A DNA stretch of 8,432 nucleotides, taken from positions 1-8,432 of the forward strand of contig CAMNMO010000109.1 of NCBI GenBank assembly GCA_946544695.1. Direction: 5' to 3'. This stretch comes from an uncultured Ruminococcus sp. Lineage in GTDB: Bacteria > Bacillota > Clostridia > Oscillospirales > Ruminococcaceae. The first letter of the stretch is position 1; every line of letters starts with the position of its first letter. The notes beneath the pieces are model-generated. The model was not told the DNA's origin and searched no databases. It worked only from the letters and a program-made list of their open reading frames with translations. The position numbers were made by a program, and so were the translations under genes. Of the stretch, positions 7,572 through 8,432 are shown one piece after another.

Positions 7572-7595
7572 GGGCAACGCCCTTTGGCATTGCCC
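7572..7595. other. Intercistronic hairpin after the TetR gene
   Basis: In the minus-strand RNA the arms GGGCAATGCC and GGCGUUGCCC pair over 10 bp with a single U-G wobble and an AAAG tetraloop. It begins 6 nt after the TetR stop codon. No U-tract follows (the next bases are AUAAAUAUGAG), so it is not a standard intrinsic terminator. Plausible roles are protecting the 3' end of a processed TetR mRNA, partial termination, or setting the expression ratio between regulator and pumps. Confidence 0.6.
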
Positions 7596-7601
7596 GCATG
7601 C

Positions 7602-8234
7602 TTATGGATTCAGCAGCTTATCCCAGCCGTTAGCGAAAAAGTCCTGGAGCTGGGCGATATGCACTTCGGCTTCTTCCTTAGTCATATCATGGCGTATGAC
7701 TTCAAAGAAGCCGTGCATATACGAGCTGCAAAGCAGGTGTATCAGCCGCTTTCCTGCCCGCCCCGATGTTATGACATCGTTACCCGTATCCTCGATATGC
7801 TTCAAGGTATACCTTTCCTCTATCGCTGCGATATCTTCCACAAAATCCGCAAATCTTGTACCCTCAGCACAGCATATCAGCAGCCTGAATTCATCATGCC
7901 TGCTGTAAAGCAGGTCGATTATTGACTGCAAATATCCCTTGTACTCGCTGTTGAAATCATCATCGTGGAACAACTCTTTCTGTTCATCAACGCTGCGTTT
8001 GCTGTAATCGTCCATCGGCTCACCGAAAAATGCTTTCATCTCATTTGCAGCGTCCTCAACAAGTGCAGCAAACAGCCCCTCTTTATCACCGTACCTTGTG
8101 TAGATAGAACGGGGGGTAGTTCCTGCATTTTCAGCGATGGTGCGCATTGATGCACCGTTATATCCGTTTGCCAGAAATTCCTGCATGGCATATTCCAGCA
8201 GTTTTTCGGTAACGCCCTCAACTCTGTTAGCCAT
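7602..8234 (-). CDS. TetR/AcrR-family transcriptional repressor
   Basis: Ligand-responsive DNA-binding protein of 210 residues, a typical TetR length. The helix-turn-helix lies at about 28-47 (ASMRTIAENAGTTPRSIYTR, followed by YGDKEGLFAAL), a clear match to the TetR N-terminal domain. The rest (about 60-210) is a mostly helical ligand and dimer domain without recognisable motifs, as is usual. The frame is open to an ATG at 8288, but that extension would run through the palindrome and the -10 box. The ATG at 8234 has a perfect AAGGAGGTG at 8238-8246 with 5 nt spacing from AGGAGG, and gives the standard short N-terminus before the first helix. It is the first gene of the operon, and its promoter carries a perfect palindrome, so it probably represses itself and perhaps the transport genes behind it. 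The inducer is unknown; a substrate of the downstream transporters is the natural guess. Confidence 0.93.
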   Translation of the reverse strand: MANRVEGVTEKLLEYAMQEFLANGYNGASMRTIAENAGTTPRSIYTRYGDKEGLFAALVEDAANEMKAFFGEPMDDYSKRSVDEQKELFHDDDFNSEYKGYLQSIIDLLYSRHDEFRLLICCAEGTRFADFVEDIAAIEERYTLKHIEDTGNDVITSGRAGKRLIHLLCSSYMHGFFEVIRHDMTKEEAEVHIAQLQDFFANGWDKLLNP

Positions 8235-8237
8235 AAG

Positions 8238-8246
8238 CACCTCCTT
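8238..8246 (-). promoter_or_regulatory. Ribosome binding site that fixes the TetR start
   Basis: AAGGAGGTG on the minus strand, a full-length Shine-Dalgarno match, with 5 nt between AGGAGG and the ATG at 8234. It decides in favour of that start over the open-frame ATG at 8288, which lies upstream of the operator and has no such site. Confidence 0.85.
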
Positions 8247-8253
8247 GATTTGC

Positions 8254-8275
8254 AACACTGTTGCGCAACAGTGTT
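8254..8275. promoter_or_regulatory. Probable TetR operator: perfect 22-bp palindrome
   Basis: The two 11-nt halves, AACACTGTTGC and GCAACAGTGTT, are exact reverse complements with no gap. The site begins 3 nt beyond the -10 box and covers the predicted transcription start, about 8 nt before the ribosome site of the TetR gene. Size, symmetry and position are those expected of a TetR-family operator, so autorepression is likely. In RNA it could also fold as a small hairpin, but the placement over the start site argues for a protein-binding site. Confidence 0.78.
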
Positions 8276-8278
8276 TTA

Positions 8279-8307
8279 AATATATCACACAGCCTGAATT
8301 TTGTCAA
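8279..8307 (-). promoter_or_regulatory. Sigma-A type promoter of the TetR gene/operon
   Basis: Read on the minus strand, a perfect -35 box TTGACA (8307-8302) is followed by a 17-nt spacer and a -10 box TATATT (8284-8279). This is close to consensus for the housekeeping sigma factor. Transcription should start about 6-8 nt downstream, near 8271-8273, inside the adjacent palindrome. No equally good promoter was seen in front of the other genes. Confidence 0.85.
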
Positions 8308-8328
8308 TACCATTGCTGACAGTTTGGC

Positions 8329-8374
8329 ATTGCACACAACAGTTAGTTAAAAATAACCGAATTTTGTGTGCAAT
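8329..8374. repeat. 11-bp inverted repeat with 24-nt spacer
   Basis: ATTGCACACAA at 8329-8339 and its exact reverse complement TTGTGTGCAAT at 8364-8374, separated by 24 nt. The spacer contains a smaller nested dyad, GTTA-AAAA-TAAC (8346-8357), and a GTTAGT hexamer at 8342-8347. It lies 22 nt upstream of the TetR -35 box and outside any gene. It could be a paired operator for another regulator, serving this promoter or a gene beyond the right edge. The function is unknown. Confidence 0.5.
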
Positions 8375-8432
8375 TGTAAATGTGGTTATCCCTTTAACAC
8401 ACCATTTTATACAACGGTGTAACAAGATATAA

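Larger units (their letters stand above)
8276..8432. other. Gene-free upstream region
   Basis: No coding frame on either strand is supported here. Besides the TetR promoter and the 11-bp inverted repeat, weaker dyads are visible: TGTGGTTA (8381-8388) against TAACACA (8395-8401) with one bulged base, and ACACC (8399-8403) against GGTGT (8416-8420). The AT-rich right end may be the control region of a gene outside the window. No convincing rightward promoter was found. Confidence 0.5.

Noticed and set aside
7572..7595. Intrinsic terminator after the TetR gene
   Set aside because: The stem is strong but no U-tract follows in either direction, and the next gene is on the same strand with no clear promoter of its own.
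7518..7601. Separate promoter for the half-transporter genes
   Set aside because: Only weak candidates were seen (TTGCCC, TAACAT) without a properly spaced partner box, so none is annotated, although weak or regulated transcription is not excluded.
8235..8288. N-terminal extension of the TetR protein to 8288
   Set aside because: It would start at the promoter's -10 region and encode the palindrome. The ATG at 8234 has a perfect ribosome site and the normal TetR N-terminus.
8276..8432. Riboswitch, tRNA or CRISPR-like structure in the upstream region
   Set aside because: The dyads are short, lie mostly upstream of the predicted transcription start, and show no known riboswitch, tRNA or direct-repeat pattern.

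Overview
All eight genes in the window lie on the minus strand, so the transcript runs from right to left. The close gene packing, strong AAGGAGG-type ribosome sites, roughly balanced G+C and a Gram-positive style lipoprotein signal suggest a Firmicute. My guess is a gut or rumen clostridium of the Ruminococcus/Oscillospiraceae type, but this is inferred from style and not from any marker gene.

Layout in order of transcription. Positions 8432-8235 hold a gene-free leader with several inverted repeats, a near-consensus promoter and a perfect 22-bp palindrome at the expected transcription start. Next is a TetR-family repressor (8234-7602). An 84-nt gap follows, with a strong hairpin and a second, unrelated dyad. 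Then come two 581-residue half-size ABC transporters, each a membrane domain fused to an ATPase (7517-5772 and 5772-4027). A complete nickel/opine/peptide-type ABC importer core follows: two permeases (4027-3074 and 3096-2278) and two ATPases (2276-1494 and 1500-682). Last is the lipoprotein substrate-binding protein, which starts at 682 and runs off the left edge at position 1.

Every junction from the first half-transporter to the binding protein is an overlap or a 1-nt gap. Each downstream ribosome site lies inside the last codons of the gene before it. This looks like one operon, translationally coupled from 7517 to beyond position 1, with the TetR gene as its first cistron and probable autoregulator.

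Working model (inference): the lipoprotein, two permeases and two ATPases form a Nik/Cnt/Dpp-type importer. Subunit lengths and the ATPase motifs fit the nickel or metallophore branch better than long oligopeptide (Opp) systems, because the ATPases lack the usual C-terminal extension. The two half-transporters should form a heterodimer with two intact ATP sites. It could export a small ligand, or import one as the exporter-fold siderophore importers YbtPQ and IrtAB do. A TetR-controlled operon joining both machines suggests a two-way circuit for a metallophore or small peptide, but no biosynthesis gene is present in the window and the substrate is unknown.
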